A DNA stretch of 10,984 nucleotides. It comes from a bacterium UBA4883. GTDB lineage: Bacteria; Bacillota; Clostridia; Oscillospirales; Acutalibacteraceae. Both the position numbers and the translations under genes were made by a program. Of the stretch, positions 1-5,833 are shown one piece after another; the stretch's first letter is position 1; every line of letters starts with the position of its first letter. A model generated the notes under the pieces. That model was not told where the DNA came from, searched no databases, and saw only the letters and a program-made list of their open reading frames with translations. Location of the stretch: the NCBI GenBank assembly GCA_002399225.1, contig DHDF01000091.1, forward strand, positions 20,032 to 31,015, written 5' to 3'.

Positions 1-129
1 TCTCTGTTGCACTTTCCCTAGGGTCGCCCCCGGCGGCCGTTAGCCGTTATTCTTGCCCTGTGGAGCTCGGACTTTCCTCGCACGCGCGCTTTCGCGCTGC
101 GCCCGCGGCTGCCCGGCCTGCTCGCATAG
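1..129 (-). ncRNA. rnpB: RNase P RNA, 5' part (truncated by window edge)
   Basis: Catalytic RNA of ribonuclease P, which removes 5' leaders from pre-tRNAs. Read on the minus strand, the sequence contains the conserved GAGGAAAGTCCGAGCTCC block (complement of 62-79), which belongs to the P4/CR-I core. About 50 nt later comes AGTGCAACAGAGA (complement of 1-13), the next universally conserved segment. Between them lie GC-rich helices, as in bacterial RNase P RNAs. The 5' end is placed near 129 because a promoter -10 box lies at 137-142. Only about the first third of the molecule is inside the window; the rest continues to the left. The orientation is away from the tRNA-Ser gene. Confidence 0.93.
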
Positions 130-136
130 CAATATG

Positions 137-165
137 ATTTTAACTGATTTTGATTAAAATGTCAA
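137..165 (-). promoter_or_regulatory. Promoter of rnpB
   Basis: On the minus strand, TTGACA (complement of 160-165) is followed by a 17-nt spacer and TAAAAT (complement of 137-142). This near-consensus housekeeping promoter would start transcription about 7 nt downstream, near 129-130. That fits the 5' end expected for RNase P RNA. Confidence 0.85.
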
Positions 166-275
166 GCTTTAGCTGCCCATGATTTCCGCTGCGGTGAAAC
201 GGGAATTCGGTTTGAGAAAAGAATCCGCACTAGGCATATTTTTCCGCAGATCTTCAACCGTTTTATAAAAGGCCC

Positions 276-304
276 TTGACTTTTTGCCATCTTCTCAGTA
301 CAAT
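276..304 (+). promoter_or_regulatory. Promoter of tRNA-Ser
   Basis: TTGACT at 276-281, a 17-nt spacer and TACAAT at 299-304. The predicted start is near 311, about 20 nt before the mature tRNA, so the primary transcript would carry a short 5' leader for RNase P to remove. Confidence 0.8.
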
Positions 305-330
305 AGTAAAGCACGTTTTTTATAATAAAT

Positions 331-421
331 GGAGACGTATCGAAGTGGTCATAACGGCCCTGACTCGAAATCAGGTAGCCCCTCACGGGGCTCGTGGGTT
401 CGAATCCCACCGTCTCCGCCA
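331..421 (+). tRNA. tRNA-Ser (anticodon CGA)
   Basis: A class II tRNA of 91 nt including an encoded CCA. The acceptor stem GGAGACG (331-337) pairs with CGTCTCC (411-417), with discriminator G418 and CCA at 419-421. The anticodon stem CCTGA/TCAGG (359-363, 371-375) encloses the loop CTCGAAA, giving anticodon CGA at 366-368, which reads the serine codon UCG. The long variable arm AGCCCC...GGGGCT is typical of serine tRNAs. The TGGG/CCCA T-stem with TTCGAAT loop is intact. A promoter and a terminator flank it, so it looks like a single-gene unit. A decayed operon begins directly downstream. Confidence 0.97.
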
Positions 422-427
422 CATCAG

Positions 428-466
428 AAATCGCTGTCTGCTCTTTGAGTGGATGGCGATTTTTCT
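428..466 (+). terminator. Rho-independent terminator of tRNA-Ser
   Basis: AAATCGC at 428-434 pairs with GCGATTT at 456-462, and the T-run TTTTTCT follows. It sits 6 nt after the CCA end, as expected for the terminator of a monocistronic tRNA. The minus-strand reading frame of the MATE remnant runs through this hairpin, which argues that the last residues of that frame are not native protein. Confidence 0.65.
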
Positions 467-469
467 ATG

Positions 470-1159
470 TGCAGAATGTTTTCCATCGCGTCGGCAGATT
501 GCACTTTTAGCCAGCCCTGCATACCGTATCCAGGCGCAAGAAATAGACTCATGGATACCTGTTCGAATCCGAACAGAGCAAACAGGATTCCGTTTGCGCG
601 AAGCGCCTTACTGCCGATTCGGATGAGCTCCGTATCATTCTTTGAAAACTGTGCTACCATCTGGCTTGGAAAGAGAATCAAAAGAATTGCTACGGCCACA
701 CAAAAAACCGCAGACCATTTCAGGCACACTTTTGTTGCTTCGTTCAGTCGGTCATAATTTTTCGCACCGTAATTATATCCGGCAACCGGTTGGTATCCTT
801 TCAGGAATCCGAAAACAACGTATGTGCCCAACGCCATGATGCGCAAAATTACGCCGAAAGCCGCAACCGCGGAATCGCCGTAACTGCTGGCCGCCGTATT
901 TGTCAGCCCCATGGAAATACTCGACAAAAGCTGATAAATCAAAATCGGTATCCAGATTTTAAAAATCTCCTTGAATATTGTTCCGCCAAACCGGATGTAC
1001 CGAAATGAAAACCGCAGGCATCCCTTTTTACTGCTGATCACCCAGATATAAATAATGGAAGCGGCGCCCTGTGAAACCACAGTCGAAACGGCCGAGCCGC
1101 GGATTCCAAGGTCCAGCGGGAAAATAAAAATCGGATTTAAAATTATGTTTAATGCCGCT
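470..1159 (-). pseudogene. MATE-family exporter remnant, missing both ends
   Basis: This is an open frame with the look of the middle and second half of a MATE (multidrug and toxic compound extrusion) transporter. It begins with AALNIILNPIFIF and LDLGIRGSAVSTVVSQ, the usual segment at the end of the first half. It continues through GFLKGYQPVAGYNYGAKNY and several hydrophobic helices to SMSLFLAPGYGMQGW. MATE proteins are usually about 450 residues; roughly 220 remain. Upstream, the frame meets TAA at about 1160 directly before AALNII, so the first 170 or so residues are gone. Downstream, the resemblance stops at about 490 and the frame runs into the tRNA terminator, ending at 424. A GTG at 1078-1080 could start a truncated product, but there is no clear ribosome site. 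The exact break points are my estimate. In related operons a TetR gene precedes the exporter, and such a remnant is found here. Confidence 0.85.
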
Positions 1160-1205
1160 TACCTTATCAAATTAGATCCATAGCTTGCTTCCGACTGGCC
1201 CGAAG

Positions 1206-1364
1206 TCAGCCGAATCTATCAGGAGGGAAATCCCACAATTTATATGAAATGCGAATGAACTTTAGATCCGTAACGTTATTTGCTTTCATCCAAAAGCCGC
1301 AAATCATCGTTGACAGCAGAAGCAGGAAGGTAAGGAGAGAGCTAATCATTGTCGCAGTTTTCAT
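1206..1364 (-). pseudogene. Small membrane protein gene, frameshifted and truncated
   Basis: An ATG at 1362-1364, overlapping the end of the TetR remnant by 23 nt, opens a frame beginning MKTATMISSLLTF. A hydrophobic helix ending in STMICGFWMKANNVTD follows. After NVTD (near 1265) the frame becomes unlike a membrane protein and stops at 1206. In a second frame directly after this point the text reads SSFAFHINCGISLL, which looks like the natural continuation, so a small indel near 1262-1268 is likely. That second frame stops at 1172, close to where the MATE remnant begins. I associate this type of short protein with TetR/MATE operons in Clostridia, but that is from memory. Function unknown. 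Confidence 0.55.
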
Positions 1365-1620
1365 TTGATTTTTCTTCTTTTTCCATGGTTTGATATAATA
1401 AATTGTCTATCAGCGTATCGACAAAACGACCTCGCTGATCTTTGTCATGCAGATCTATACCGCTGTACATGAGAAAAGCAGAGCAATTTAGGACAGTGGC
1501 TTGTATTGGATTAAGGATCTGCAGCGCTATGATTCGAAGTTGCATATCATTTTTACTGGTTCCAAAGATATCTTTTAACAGTGGAATCAGGTATAAGGGA
1601 GTCTGCATATTTCCCTCCAT
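1342..1620 (-). pseudogene. TetR-family regulator, C-terminal remnant
   Basis: The last ~93 residues read as a TetR-type ligand-binding domain: LYLIPLLKDIFGTSKNDMQ, then LRIIALQILNPIQATVLNC, then YSGIDLHDKDQRGRFVDTLI and DNLLYQTM. The combination 'ILNPIQ ... SGIDL ... R..FVDTLIDNLL' is familiar from clostridial TetR proteins encoded next to efflux pumps. The N-terminal helix-turn-helix DNA-binding domain is absent. The frame extends upstream to 1875 only through sequence that belongs to the toxin-antitoxin locus, so the true break is near 1620-1645. Without a DNA-binding domain this cannot work as a repressor. It belongs with the small membrane protein and MATE remnants as one former operon. 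Confidence 0.7.
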
Positions 1621-1651
1621 AGGAACTTTCGGCGCCCAAGAAAAAATTTTC

Positions 1652-1681
1652 TTGACAAATTTGGAATGGCGCGCGTACAAT
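1652..1681 (+). promoter_or_regulatory. Promoter of the antisense (antitoxin) RNA
   Basis: TTGACA at 1652-1657, an 18-nt spacer and TACAAT at 1676-1681. The predicted start is near 1688. No protein gene follows on this strand; transcription would run straight into the complement of the toxin gene's 3' end. Confidence 0.75.
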
Positions 1682-1688
1682 AACATAG

Positions 1689-1723
1689 AAATACAAAGGG
1701 CCTTCCACCGAAGTGGTCGGTCC
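1689..1723 (-). terminator. Possible 3' end of the toxin mRNA
   Basis: On the minus strand the sequence holds CCAC-TTCG-GTGG (complement of 1705-1716). It has an imperfect outer extension GGACC/GGCCC and is followed by CCTTTGTATTTCT. The stem is short and the T-tract broken, so this is a moderate candidate. If correct, the toxin mRNA would end almost exactly where the antisense RNA begins, giving an overlap of about 80 nt. Confidence 0.4.
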
Positions 1724-1735
1724 AATGTACTCACG

Positions 1736-1772
1736 ATAACCGCTTTCCTTTGGCTGGGGGCGGTTATTTGTT
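1736..1772 (+). terminator. Terminator of the antisense RNA
   Basis: ATAACCGC (1736-1743) pairs perfectly with GCGGTTAT (1760-1767) around a 16-nt loop and is followed by TTGTTTG. The toxin stop codon (complement of 1764-1766) lies inside the 3' arm, so the same palindrome forms a hairpin at the stop codon of the toxin mRNA. Confidence 0.65.
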
Positions 1773-1841
1773 TGCCTTGCTGAGCACGAGTATGTAGCCC
1801 GTAGCTGCAACAAGGAGCAAGGCAGCATAGAGCATTTCCAT
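1764..1841 (-). CDS. Small hydrophobic peptide, candidate type I toxin (25 aa)
   Basis: A 25-codon gene whose product starts MEMLYAALLLVAAT, continues GYILVLSK and ends ANK. It is a single membrane-spanning stretch (about residues 3-19) with a short charged C-terminus. Start choice is clear: GGAGGTGAG (complement of 1846-1854) lies just upstream of the ATG at 1839-1841, with a 5-nt gap after GGAGGTGA. Size and plan match the holin-like/TxpA-type membrane toxins of Firmicutes, which damage the membrane when made in excess. The similarity is in architecture more than in exact residues. A strong promoter (1924-1952), an SD-covering hairpin and a convergent antisense RNA complete a type I toxin-antitoxin locus. 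It could instead be a harmless small membrane peptide, but the dense regulation argues against that. Confidence 0.65.
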   Translation of the reverse strand: MEMLYAALLLVAATGYILVLSKANK

Positions 1842-1846
1842 GCTTC

Positions 1847-1895
1847 TCACCTCCATTTCTTGGGTTATGTGCCAAAGCCTTTGCCTAGAAATGGA
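1847..1895 (-). promoter_or_regulatory. Hairpin covering part of the toxin Shine-Dalgarno site
   Basis: In the predicted toxin mRNA leader, TCCATTTCT (complement of 1887-1895) pairs perfectly over 9 bp with AGAAATGGA (complement of 1852-1860). The last three bases GGA of the 3' arm are the first bases of the GGAGGTGAG ribosome site. Folding would therefore partly hide the site. Known type I toxin mRNAs use comparable SD sequestration to delay translation until the antitoxin has paired or the mRNA is processed. Confidence 0.6.
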
Positions 1896-1923
1896 AGAAC
1901 CGCCCGAGGCCCTTTGCAAAAGT

Positions 1924-1952
1924 ATTATAACCATAATTTGGTAAAATTTCAA
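1924..1952 (-). promoter_or_regulatory. Promoter of the toxin mRNA
   Basis: On the minus strand, TTGAAA (complement of 1947-1952), a 17-nt spacer and a perfect TATAAT (complement of 1924-1929). The predicted start is near 1917, giving a 5' leader of about 75 nt before the toxin ATG. Confidence 0.75.
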
Positions 1953-2002
1953 GATGAAAAATAAAAAACGCTTTAGCAGAACCATATAATAAATAAAATG
2001 AA

Positions 2003-2042
2003 GGGCGTCCCGGAAATCAATCCGGTACGCCCTCGTTTTGTC
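2003..2042. terminator. Strong orphan terminator, possibly bidirectional
   Basis: GGGCGT-C-CCGGA (2003-2014) pairs with TCCGG-T-ACGCCC (2021-2032) around a 6-nt loop. On the plus strand TCGTTTTGTCT follows; on the minus strand TTCATTTTATTTATTAT follows. No intact gene ends here in either direction. It may mark the end of a gene that has been lost, and it insulates the IclR promoter from the toxin-antitoxin locus. Confidence 0.7.
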
Positions 2043-2176
2043 TATGCTATTTTTCATGGATATGCCGGCCTACACCGGGATATTGCGCCGCACCCTCTTC
2101 GCTTTCAGTCGAAGTCTTTATGAATAATTTGGGTGTGATCTAATTTGTGCATTAAGGAAAAAGTAGTAGGAAAAGC

Positions 2177-2204
2177 TTGACTTTAGAAAAATGTCATTTA
2201 TAAT
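2177..2204 (+). promoter_or_regulatory. Promoter of the IclR-aldolase operon
   Basis: TTGACT at 2177-2182, a 16-nt spacer and TATAAT at 2199-2204, giving a start near 2211. A second TTGACA at 2215-2220 has only CATATA (2238-2243) at a 17-nt spacing, inside the palindrome at 2234-2251. The first pair is therefore preferred. Confidence 0.65.
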
Positions 2205-2233
2205 AGAATAAATTTTGACAAGTATGAGAATTA

Positions 2234-2251
2234 GGTTCATATATGTGAACC
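2234..2251. promoter_or_regulatory. 18-bp palindrome, likely operator
   Basis: GGTTCATATATGTGAACC has perfect 6-bp arms GGTTCA/TGAACC around a central TATATG. It lies between the promoter and the ribosome site of the IclR-family gene, 8 nt before the GGAGG. IclR-family proteins are known to bind short palindromes and often regulate their own gene, so autoregulation is the simplest reading. Repression by blocking elongation, or of the weaker TTGACA promoter at 2215, would both fit. I saw no second copy in the window. Confidence 0.5.
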
Positions 2252-2272
2252 GTTAAATTGGAGGATTATTTC

Positions 2273-3052
2273 ATGTCTGTAAAATCAGCGGAAAGGGTTC
2301 TGCGGATCTTTGAGCTTCTTTCAAATTTTCCGCGCGGACTCACGGCAAAACAGGTCGGCGAACAATTAGGATACGCCAGAAGCAGCACTTTTGAAATCCT
2401 TCAAACGCTTAGTGAGAACGAATATCTTCTGGTAGACACAAACAAATGCTATGCCCTGGGGCCCAGACTGATTCGTCTGGGCATGAATGCCGCGGCTTTT
2501 CTCGACATCAACCGCATCGCCGCACCCATGCTTCAATGGGTGATGGACATCGTCAGCGAAACAGTATTTATGGCAGTCCTTTCCGGCGATGAGGTTGTGT
2601 ATGTGGCCAAGATTAACAGTGAAAAGACCGTTTCTACAAACGCCAGCATCGGCAGCCGGAAACCTATTTACTGTACCGGACTGGGCAAAGCATTTTTGAC
2701 TTTTATGGAACCAAACCGAAGTCAAGCCATGATTGCCGGACTGCAGTTTCAGCCAATTACCGACAATACCGTCCGTTCAAAAGAGGATTTGTACCGGCAA
2801 ATGGAGAAATTTAAACGGCAGGGATATGCGGTGGACGACGGTGAAATTGAAGAAGGCCTGTGGTGCGCTGCTGCACCGATCTATGATGCTAACAGCAAAG
2901 TGATCGCCGCCGTCAGTGTTTCCGGCCCCAGAGAAAGAATGACTCAGAAACGGGAACTGGTCGTAAAGACCATTCTTCAGGCGACCCGCGATATTTCACG
3001 GAAATGCGGATATCTCTCCCCCAAAAACAAGCTGAAAAATCCTATGGAATAA
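2273..3052 (+). CDS. IclR-family transcriptional regulator (259 aa)
   Basis: A DNA-binding regulator of the IclR family. Residues 1-60 hold the winged helix-turn-helix: SAERVLRIFELLSNFPRG, then LTAKQVGEQLGYARSSTFEI and LQTLSENEYL. Residues 80-245 form the effector-binding domain. The family's usual features are visible: VYVAKINSEKT, GSRKPIYCTGLGKAFLTF and YAVDDGEIEEGLWCAAAPIY followed by AAVSVSGPRER. Length is normal for the family. The ATG at 2273 is chosen because GGAGG (2260-2264) sits 8 nt upstream; an in-frame TTG at 2258 lies before that site. The aldolase gene follows after 22 nt, so the two are almost certainly cotranscribed. The regulator probably senses the aldolase's substrate or an upstream metabolite. 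The effector cannot be read from the sequence. Confidence 0.93.
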   Translation: MSVKSAERVLRIFELLSNFPRGLTAKQVGEQLGYARSSTFEILQTLSENEYLLVDTNKCYALGPRLIRLGMNAAAFLDINRIAAPMLQWVMDIVSETVFMAVLSGDEVVYVAKINSEKTVSTNASIGSRKPIYCTGLGKAFLTFMEPNRSQAMIAGLQFQPITDNTVRSKEDLYRQMEKFKRQGYAVDDGEIEEGLWCAAAPIYDANSKVIAAVSVSGPRERMTQKRELVVKTILQATRDISRKCGYLSPKNKLKNPME

Positions 3053-3074
3053 GATCAAAACAGGAGGTAATCAT

Positions 3075-3971
3075 ATGATAAATTTATCAGGAGTCAATCC
3101 ACCCGTCATCACAATATTCGATGAAAAAGGAAACTTGGACTGGGAAGCAAACAAAAAGCAGGCTGATTTTTTGATAGAAAAGGGTGTGAATGGGCTTTCT
3201 TATCTGGGAACAAGCGGAGAGTTCAGTGTTCTGACTCTGAAAGAGAGAAAAGAATTCATCCGTAAGATGACCGCTTATGTGAACCATCGGGCGCATGTCA
3301 TTGTCGGCGTGGGCGACACTTGTCTCTCCAACGTCCGGGAGCTAATCGCGACAGCCGAAGAGGCCCGTGTCGATGGTATTTTGTTAATTATCCCTTACTT
3401 CAACATCTATTCGGAGGAGATGGTAGAAGCCTACTACGATGAGGTCGTGGCTTCCACTTCTTTACCCATTCTGATTTACAATTTTCCTGATCTTACCGGC
3501 TTTGACTGCCAGACCGAGCTGGTTCGCCGGCTTGCTTTGAAACATGAGAATATCGTCGGTATCAAGGAAACCGTATCAGACACCGAACATATCCGCAGCA
3601 TGCTGACCATCAAAAAGTCGAAACCGGATTTCATGGTATTTGCTGCCTATGAAAACCACGTCCTGGCCACGCTACCATTCGGCATTGACGGATTTATCAA
3701 TGCCACCGCAAACTTTTCCCCGGAATTTACGGTAAATACCTGGCAGAGCTTTCACCGCGGAGATATGGATGCCACGGTGAAAAGCGCAAAGAAGATGACC
3801 GAAGCTATGGATGTTTATCAGTACAGCACGCCGATGTTTCTGGCCTGCAAAGAAGCGGCTTATCAGCGCGTGATTGGAGGAAGTCACGCAGAGCGTCTTC
3901 CCGGGCAGTCCCTTTCGGCAGCCGCAAAGGAAGCCGTGGGAGCATTGCTCACTAAAATGGGGCTTCAATAA
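3075..3971 (+). CDS. DHDPS/NAL-family lyase (class I aldolase, 298 aa)
   Basis: A TIM-barrel Schiff-base lyase of the dihydrodipicolinate synthase / N-acetylneuraminate lyase family, acting on 2-oxo acids in the cytoplasm. The family motifs are in place: GTSGEF at residues 45-50 (the loop that binds the 2-oxo acid carboxylate), PYFN at 107-110, YNFPDLTG with the proton-relay Tyr135, and GIKET with the Schiff-base Lys164. Length matches the family. AGGAGG at 3062-3067 lies 7 nt before the ATG. Being cotranscribed with an IclR regulator argues for a catabolic aldolase (such as 2-keto-3-deoxy-sugar acid or 4-hydroxy-2-oxoglutarate type) rather than biosynthetic DapA. Substrate remains open because family members look alike. 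No clear terminator is seen in the 80 bp before the convergent ABC gene. Confidence 0.9.
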   Translation: MINLSGVNPPVITIFDEKGNLDWEANKKQADFLIEKGVNGLSYLGTSGEFSVLTLKERKEFIRKMTAYVNHRAHVIVGVGDTCLSNVRELIATAEEARVDGILLIIPYFNIYSEEMVEAYYDEVVASTSLPILIYNFPDLTGFDCQTELVRRLALKHENIVGIKETVSDTEHIRSMLTIKKSKPDFMVFAAYENHVLATLPFGIDGFINATANFSPEFTVNTWQSFHRGDMDATVKSAKKMTEAMDVYQYSTPMFLACKEAAYQRVIGGSHAERLPGQSLSAAAKEAVGALLTKMGLQ

Positions 3972-4051
3972 GTTCGCAGTTCAGGAAATCTTGTGGTGAT
4001 TTTGCTGATCGCCTACGTTCTGGGTCTGCTGTTCTGTTCCGTATCTCACTT

Positions 4052-4846
4052 TCACGACAGAAGGACCTCGTCCGTTTCTTCCTGCACGCCGGCCAGTTCG
4101 GCAAATTTTTGCAGAAGGTCGGCTTTTTTGAGCTTTTTCTTCTCCTCCCCTGAAATATCCAGAATAATTTTTCCGGCGTTCATCATCAGCAGCCGGTTCC
4201 CATGGCGGATGGCATCCGTCATGTTGTGGGTGATCATCATGGCAGTCAGGTTGTTTTCCGCGACAAACTGATCGGAAAGTTCCAGAACTTTCGCGGCGGT
4301 TGCGGGGTCCAGTGCCGCGGTGTGTTCGTCTAAAAGCAGAAGCTTCGGCTTCTGGAGCGTCGCCATCAGCAGCGTGAGGGCCTGCCGCTGGCCCCCGGAA
4401 AGAAGCCCCACTTTGGAAGTCATGCGGTCTTCCAGGCCAAGGCCGAGCTTTTCCAGCGCTTCGCGGTAATGCTTGCACTCCGATTTTGTAACTCCCCAGC
4501 GCACCGTTCGCCTGTTCCCCCGGCGCATGGCCAGCGCCAGGTTTTCTGCAATTTCCATATTGGCGGCGGTTCCCATCATCGGGTCCTGGAAGACCCTGCC
4601 GATATACGGTGCGCGCTTGTATTCCGGCAGGGAAGTCACATCGGTGCCGTCAATCGAGATGGTTCCTTTATCTACGGGCCAAACCCCTGCGATTGCGTTT
4701 AGCATGGTCGATTTTCCCGCGCCGTTGCCGCCGATCACCGTCACGAAATCGCCCTCTTTCAAATTGAGGTCAATCCCGCAGAGAGCGGCTTTTTCATTGA
4801 CGGTGCCGATATTGAATGTTTTGCATATTCCGGAAAGTTTAAGCAT
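4052..4846 (-). CDS. ABC transporter ATPase, TrpXYZ-like uptake system (264 aa)
   Basis: Cytoplasmic ATPase that powers the uptake system encoded just upstream. Walker A is GGNGAGKS (residues 39-46), the Q-loop Gln87 sits in RVFQDP, the signature is LSGGQ (149-153), Walker B is LLLLDE (169-174) with the D-loop at LDP, and the switch His is H207 in MITH. All catalytic elements are intact and the length is normal. The ATG at 4844-4846 is chosen because the product then starts MLKLSGICKTF, a typical ATPase start. It overlaps the end of the permease gene by 8 bp, which suggests translational coupling; only a modest GAGAGGGG site precedes it. The pairing with a permease and a 'hPaLD'-type binding protein points to the class that includes the TrpXYZ aromatic amino-acid importers. 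It is the last gene of its operon. Confidence 0.92.
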   Translation of the reverse strand: MLKLSGICKTFNIGTVNEKAALCGIDLNLKEGDFVTVIGGNGAGKSTMLNAIAGVWPVDKGTISIDGTDVTSLPEYKRAPYIGRVFQDPMMGTAANMEIAENLALAMRRGNRRTVRWGVTKSECKHYREALEKLGLGLEDRMTSKVGLLSGGQRQALTLLMATLQKPKLLLLDEHTAALDPATAAKVLELSDQFVAENNLTAMMITHNMTDAIRHGNRLLMMNAGKIILDISGEEKKKLKKADLLQKFAELAGVQEETDEVLLS

Positions 4847-5795
4847 GGTTCTGCGCCCCTCTCTTGCCTGCGAGTGCAAAGGAATTTTTGGATTTTGCCC
4901 TGAGATAAGGGACCGCCAGGAATGTCGCCACAATGACGGCCGTAAGAAGCTTGAGCAGGTCGGTCGGCATTTTCAGCCACATGACAAGGCCGATGACAAG
5001 GTAATAAAGAACGCCGCCAACCACGACAAATCCAAGACGCAGGGCAAAATTCATAGATTTGCCCAAAAGCGCGTCTCCCAAGACTTCCCCGATGATGACG
5101 GCGGCCAGCCCGATGACAATGGAGCCCTGCCCCATTTTGATATCCGCAAACCCCTGATATTGAGCCAGAAGCCCGCCGGAAAGGCCCACCAGCCCATTGG
5201 AAAGGCTGATGGCGAGCACCTTCATAAAATCGATATTGATGCCCTGCGCTCTGGCCATGTGCGGGTTGCAGCCGGTGGCCCGGATGGCGCTCCCCTGCTC
5301 GGTCCCGAAATACCAGTACAGAATACAGATGAGAACCGCTGCAAAAACGAGCGCGGTGACAATGGAGCTTTTTACATTCCGCAGGGTCACAATCAGCGGA
5401 TACTCATCCACATTGACGGCCTTGTTCGCCCCGCTCAGGATCAGCAGGTTCACAGACCAGAGCGAAATCTGCGTGAGGATCCCGGACAGGATCTCCGGAA
5501 TCCCTAAAACGGTGTTCAGCAGACCGGTGACGGTACCGGCGAGAAGCCCCGCAGCCAGCGCGGCAACGAGGGCCAGCGGAACCGGCGCGCCGGCGAGGAT
5601 CAGCACGACCGTCACGGCGCCGCCCGTCGCGAAAGTGCCGTCCACCGTCAGATCTGCAAAGTTCAGCAGCCGAAATGTGATTAACACCCCCAGAGCCATG
5701 ATCCCCCAGATGATTCCCTGGGCAATATTGCCCGGAATCGCCATGAGCAGGTTGATTGGGCTGAGAGATGAAAGATATGCCATCATGAAATCCAT
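4839..5795 (-). CDS. ABC transporter permease, BPD_transp_2 family (318 aa)
   Basis: Integral membrane channel subunit. Hydrophobic helices run through nearly the whole length. Family features include QGIIWGIMALGVLITFRLLN, then FADLTVDGTFATGGAV near the N-terminus. The coupling region reads RATGCNPHMARAQGINID followed by SNGLVGLSGGLLAQYQGFAD. This pattern belongs to the branched-chain-type permeases (PF02653 group), specifically the TrpY-like subset working with ABC_sub_bind proteins. The ATG at 5793-5795 is preceded by AGAAAGGAA at a normal distance; the longer in-frame extension upstream is proline- and arginine-rich and does not look like protein. It overlaps the ATPase start and lies 82 bp after the binding-protein gene. 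Confidence 0.92.
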   Translation of the reverse strand: MDFMMAYLSSLSPINLLMAIPGNIAQGIIWGIMALGVLITFRLLNFADLTVDGTFATGGAVTVVLILAGAPVPLALVAALAAGLLAGTVTGLLNTVLGIPEILSGILTQISLWSVNLLILSGANKAVNVDEYPLIVTLRNVKSSIVTALVFAAVLICILYWYFGTEQGSAIRATGCNPHMARAQGINIDFMKVLAISLSNGLVGLSGGLLAQYQGFADIKMGQGSIVIGLAAVIIGEVLGDALLGKSMNFALRLGFVVVGGVLYYLVIGLVMWLKMPTDLLKLLTAVIVATFLAVPYLRAKSKNSFALAGKRGAQNHA

Positions 5796-5833
5796 AGCGC
5801 TTCCTTTCTGATGCTTGAAAATGGAGGGCCGGA

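Larger units (their letters stand above)
1688..1772 (+). ncRNA. Candidate antisense RNA antitoxin of a type I system
   Basis: A transcript of about 85 nt is predicted from the promoter at 1652-1681 and the terminator at 1736-1772. It is complementary to the stop codon and the whole 3' untranslated part of the convergent toxin mRNA. This is the tail-to-tail arrangement known from Bacillus subtilis txpA/RatA and bsrG/SR4. It contains two hairpins: CCAC/GTGG closed by a CGAA loop (1705-1716), and the ATAACCGC/GCGGTTAT terminator stem. Base pairing with the toxin mRNA would be expected to block translation or trigger RNase III cleavage. No RNA data exist here, so the ends are approximate. Confidence 0.65.

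Noticed and set aside
331..421. Possible integration site in the tRNA-Ser gene
   Set aside because: No direct repeat of the tRNA 3' end was seen elsewhere in the window, and there is no integrase. A boundary beyond the window cannot be excluded.
1553..1875. A full-length protein spanning the TetR remnant and the toxin region
   Set aside because: The upstream half of this frame runs through the promoter, antisense RNA and toxin gene in the wrong frame and has no protein-like features. Only the C-terminal part resembles TetR.
2058..2145. Minus-strand tail reading TESEEGAAQYPGVGRHIHEK, possible end of a lost gene
   Set aside because: It is closed upstream by a stop after about 30 codons, has no start or ribosome site, and I cannot connect it to a family.
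3993..4271. Plus-strand frame beginning with a hydrophobic stretch just after the aldolase
   Set aside because: Most of it is antisense to the C-terminal part of the ABC ATPase, there is no ribosome site, and the hydrophobic start alone is not enough to support a gene.
4473..5507. Long open frame (344 codons) on the plus strand opposite the ABC ATPase and permease genes
   Set aside because: It is antisense to two genes with complete family motifs, has no ribosome site, and its translation is rich in His/Asp/Pro with no recognisable fold. It is a codon-bias shadow.
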